Part shown: in pieces, positions 61,503 to 64,000 of the stretch | Numbering within the stretch: position 1 is the first letter of the stretch | Layout: each line of letters starts with the position of its first letter | Source: Maritimibacter fusiformis | GTDB lineage: Bacteria; Pseudomonadota; Alphaproteobacteria; Rhodobacterales; Rhodobacteraceae | Assembly: GCF_008086115.1 (NCBI RefSeq) | Contig: NZ_VSIY01000006.1 | Span: forward strand, 1 to 64,000 | Reading direction: 5' to 3' | Length of the DNA: 64,000 nucleotides | Program-made: the position numbers and the translations under genes | The notes under the pieces: generated by a model | The model's database searches: none | What the model saw: only the letters and a program-made list of their open reading frames with translations | Told to the model about the DNA's origin: nothing

Positions 61503-62927
61503 ATGAGCGATAGAACCCCCATCCTGGTCTGGCTGCGCCGCGATCTGCGGCTGGCGGACCATCCGGCGCTGTATGCGGCGGCACAGAGCGGCAGGCCGCT
61601 GATCCCGGTATTCATCCATGACGAGAGCGTGGAGGCGCTTGGCGCGGCGCCAAGGTTTCGCTTGGGGCTGGCGCTGGCGGCGCTCGGGGATGAGCTGGCC
61701 GCGCGGGGCAGCCGGCTGATCCTGGCGCGCGGCGCGGCGGACGAGGTTCTGGCGCGGCTGATTGCCGAGACCGGGGCGGGTGCCGTGTTCTGGACGCGAT
61801 GCCATGATCCCGAGGCGATCCGGCGCGACACCGGCGTCAAGGCCGATCTGGTGGCGCGGGGGATCGAGGCGAAGAGTTTCCCGGGGCAGCTTCTGTTCGC
61901 GCCCTGGGATGTGGCGACCGGGCAGGGCGGGCCTTACCGGGTGTTCACGCCGTTCTGGCGGGCGGTGCGGGGGCGCGATGTCGGGGAGGCCCTGCCGGCG
62001 CCCGCCCGGCTGGTCGCGCCAGATCGCTGGCCGGTCAGTGCGCGGTTGGAAAGCTGGCGGATGGCGGCGGGGATGCGGCGCGGCGCGCAGATCGTGGCCG
62101 GTCACGCGCGCCCCGGCGAGGCGGCGGCGCAGGCGCGGCTGGAGGCGTTCCTGGCCGAACGGCTGGCGGACTACGCCGCGCGCCGCGACTTTCCCGCCGA
62201 GGATGCGACCTCGGGCATGTCCGAGCACCTGGCCTGGGGCGAGATCGGGCCGCGCCAGCTTTGGCAGGCCGGGCAGCGCGCGCGCGAAGAGGGCGTGGCA
62301 GGGGCCGAGACCTTTCTGCGCGAGGTTGCGTGGCGCGAGTTCGCCTATCACCTGATCTACCATTTCCCCGAGTTGCCACGGCAGAACTGGCGCGCCGAGT
62401 GGGACGGGTTCCCCTGGGCCACCGACCCGGACGCGCCCGAGGTCGTCGCGTGGAAGCGGGGCCTGACCGGCGTGCCCTTCGTAGATGCGGCGATGCGCGA
62501 GATGTATGTGACCGGGCGGATGCACAACCGGGCGCGGATGATCGTGGCGAGCTATCTGACCAAGCACCTGATGACCCATTGGCGCATCGGGCTGGACTGG
62601 TTCGCCGAGCATCTGACCGATTGGGACCCGGCGGCCAACGCGATGGGCTGGCAGTGGGTGGCGGGCTCCGGCCCCGACGCCGCGCCCTATTTCCGGGTAT
62701 TCAACCCCGAGACGCAGGCGGCGAAGTTCGACCCCGATGGCGCCTATCGTGACCGCTGGATCGCCGAAGGCCGGGCGCGGCCGAGCAGAACCGCCTTGAG
62801 CTACTTCGAGGCGGTGCCGCGAAGCTGGGGTCTGTCGCGCGCGGTGCCCTATCCCGAACCCGTGGTGGGGCTGGCCGAGGGGCGGGCGCGGGCGCTGGCC
62901 GCCTATGAGGCGCAAAAGGCCGGGTGA
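61503..62927 (+). CDS. phrB: deoxyribodipyrimidine photolyase
   Basis: A 474-residue CPD photolyase of the class I type repairing UV-induced cyclobutane dimers with blue light and FAD. The start is MSDRTPILVWLRRDLRLADH. The N-terminal antenna domain has WLRRDLRLADHPAL and PVFIHDES; the FAD-binding domain (from about 200) has WREFAYHLIYHFPELP, TGVPFVDAAMREMYVTGRMH, NRARMIVASYLTKHLMTHWR and DPAANAMGWQWVAGSGPDA. It is followed closely by trgA. Confidence 0.95.
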   Translation: MSDRTPILVWLRRDLRLADHPALYAAAQSGRPLIPVFIHDESVEALGAAPRFRLGLALAALGDELAARGSRLILARGAADEVLARLIAETGAGAVFWTRCHDPEAIRRDTGVKADLVARGIEAKSFPGQLLFAPWDVATGQGGPYRVFTPFWRAVRGRDVGEALPAPARLVAPDRWPVSARLESWRMAAGMRRGAQIVAGHARPGEAAAQARLEAFLAERLADYAARRDFPAEDATSGMSEHLAWGEIGPRQLWQAGQRAREEGVAGAETFLREVAWREFAYHLIYHFPELPRQNWRAEWDGFPWATDPDAPEVVAWKRGLTGVPFVDAAMREMYVTGRMHNRARMIVASYLTKHLMTHWRIGLDWFAEHLTDWDPAANAMGWQWVAGSGPDAAPYFRVFNPETQAAKFDPDGAYRDRWIAEGRARPSRTALSYFEAVPRSWGLSRAVPYPEPVVGLAEGRARALAAYEAQKAG

Positions 62928-63003
62928 GCGGGCGAATTCGGTCTTGCGCCACGGCGCGCGACACCGGACAGTGGGGCCGAGGCTGAGAACCCCGGGAGGC
63001 CAG

Positions 63004-63444
63004 ATGCCCACCACCGCACGACTTGTCGCCGCCCTGATGCTGGCCGGGCTCGGCTGGGGCGTGTCGATCCTGATCGTCACCTACCTGCCGCCGGAGACTC
63101 AGGTGGGATGGTTCGGCCCGGTCGCGGCGGGCTTCGGCCTCATCGTCGGGTGGAGCTATACCGGACGCAGGCTCGACCGGGGCCGCGGCAAGGCCGTGAG
63201 CGTCGGGCTGACCAGCGTGTTAACGCATGTTTTCTGGGTGCTTTTGACCTTTTCCATCGTCGAGATGGTGCGCCGGTCGTTGCGCAAATCCTATGACAAC
63301 CCGCCCGAGGCGGTGGTCGACGTGTTTCGCATCGCGGTGGATTACCTGGTCGTGGCGGCGCAGATCGACGTGGTGCTGGCGCTGTTGATCGGCGCGGTCG
63401 TGGTGGGGGTCGTGACGCAGCGGGTGGCGGCGCGGTTTCGGTGA
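63004..63444 (+). CDS. trgA: TrgA family membrane protein
   Basis: A 146-residue inner-membrane protein with four predicted helices (LVAALMLAGLGWGVSILIVT; VGWFGPVAAGFGLIVGWSYT; GLTSVLTHVFWVLLTFSIVE; QIDVVLALLIGAVVVGVVTQ). It resembles TrgA of the Rhodobacter tellurite-resistance locus. Its stop overlaps the GTG start of the next gene (GTGA), matching the known trgAB pairing. The molecular function of TrgA is not established. Confidence 0.82.
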   Translation: MPTTARLVAALMLAGLGWGVSILIVTYLPPETQVGWFGPVAAGFGLIVGWSYTGRRLDRGRGKAVSVGLTSVLTHVFWVLLTFSIVEMVRRSLRKSYDNPPEAVVDVFRIAVDYLVVAAQIDVVLALLIGAVVVGVVTQRVAARFR

Positions 63445-64000
63445 GCGAGTTGCCATTGTTCCTGTTCGGCACCCTGTGCCATGACGGCCTGCGCGCGGCG
63501 GTTCTGGGGCCGGGGGCCGGCGAGGCGGTGCCGGCCACATTGCCGGGCCATGCGGTCTGCCGGGTGCGCGGCGAAGCCTTTCCGATGCTTGTCCCCGGCG
63601 AGCGGGCACAAGGGCTGTTGATCACCCCCGATGCCGAGGCGCGGGCGCGGGCGGATTTCTTCGAGCTTGGGTTCGGCTACCGGCTGCGCAAGGTGTCGGT
63701 CGAGACCGCGGCCGGGCCGGCGCAGGCGCTGGCCTATTTTCCCGAGAATGGGGCGAACACGCCGGACGGGCCGTGGCGGCTGGAGGACTGGGCGCGCGAC
63801 TGGGCCGATATCTGGATCGCCGCGGCGGCCGAGGCGGTGGGCTATTTCGGCGCGATCGCGCCCGAGGACCTGGCGCGGCGCTGGCCGACGATCACCATGC
63901 GCGCGGCCAGCCGGGTCAGGGCGCGCGCCCCGGCACCGACCACGCTGCGCAGCCGGTTCGCATCGGGCGCGGATGTCGAAAAGCTCCGCCTGCGGCGACC
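63441..64000 (+). CDS. trgB: TrgB-like gamma-glutamylcyclotransferase/NUDIX protein, 5' part
   Basis: An open frame from GTG 63441 with no stop before the window end (186 complete codons seen). The N-terminal 125 residues fit a gamma-glutamylcyclotransferase/AIG2-like fold: SELPLFLFGTLCHDGLRAAV, EAFPMLVPGERAQGLLITP and FFELGFGYRLRKVSVETAAG. In TrgB proteins this is followed by a NUDIX domain, expected just beyond 64000. Coupled to trgA by the GTGA overlap. Domain completion and the trgB identity are inferred from the pairing. Confidence 0.75.
   Translation, partial: MSELPLFLFGTLCHDGLRAAVLGPGAGEAVPATLPGHAVCRVRGEAFPMLVPGERAQGLLITPDAEARARADFFELGFGYRLRKVSVETAAGPAQALAYFPENGANTPDGPWRLEDWARDWADIWIAAAAEAVGYFGAIAPEDLARRWPTITMRAASRVRARAPAPTTLRSRFASGADVEKLRLRR

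Overview
The window is chromosomal DNA from a GC-rich alphaproteobacterium, most likely a member of the Rhodobacteraceae (Roseobacter group). The evidence is the gene set (amphi-Trp protein, ImuA-like protein, DUF1178, TrgA/TrgB, an ASKHA-ferredoxin protein, lysC-ptsP and nrdR-ribD neighbours), the EcfG/NepR/PhyR general stress response module, a GAAC-N7-GAAC type LexA box, and very high third-position GC. No tRNA, rRNA, CRISPR or prophage was seen. The only mobile DNA is the 5' end of an IS1595-like transposase at the left edge.

Layout. 0-16 kb: IS fragment, amphi-Trp protein, cardiolipin synthase, LexA-box-preceded imuA-like gene, SDR, metG, a secreted PAN-domain protein, threonine dehydratase-like enzyme, NUDIX, DUF1178, lysC, ptsP, GNAT, flavin reductase, nrdR-ribD and dodecin. 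16-26 kb: a small charged protein, an outer-membrane beta-barrel, rpoD, dnaG, and a capsule export set (kpsC, a Wza/KpsD-like lipoprotein, kpsS) directly upstream of dnaG on the same strand.

26-39 kb is the most striking region. The divergent nepR-ecfG and phyR genes share an intergenic segment with two overlapping, opposite EcfG-type promoters. In the next 10 kb nearly every transcription unit has its own GGAAC-N16/17-(C/G/T)GTT motif. These units encode DUF1328, a Rho-N/SAP-like protein, CsbD, an SH3/DUF1236 protein, an AI-2E transporter, a PRC-barrel protein, MgtC, a transmembrane HisKA_2 kinase, and a three-gene envelope operon. A PAS-containing HWE kinase with a single-domain response regulator lies in the same stretch. 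It reads as a stress island holding sensors, partner-switch regulators and effectors together.

39-52 kb: ribE, a Tat-exported metallo-beta-lactamase-fold protein, then an amino-sugar and peptidoglycan recovery cluster: GntR regulator, nagB, RpiR/MurR-type regulator, murQ, an oligopeptide-type ABC transporter (binding protein, two permeases, fused double ATPase), serine hydrolase, anmK and GNAT. Together these could import muropeptides or peptides and convert anhydro-MurNAc to GlcNAc-6-P; nagA is not in the window.

52-64 kb: lytic transglycosylase lipoprotein, rpsF-rpsR-rplI, a two-helix membrane protein, fabD-fabG-acpP, an unusual rhodanese-HigA fusion with no toxin gene beside it, an ASKHA/2Fe-2S protein, an aminotransferase, photolyase, trgA and the first part of trgB, which runs off the right edge. 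Coordinates come from reading the sequence. Functions rest on motif recognition without database searches.
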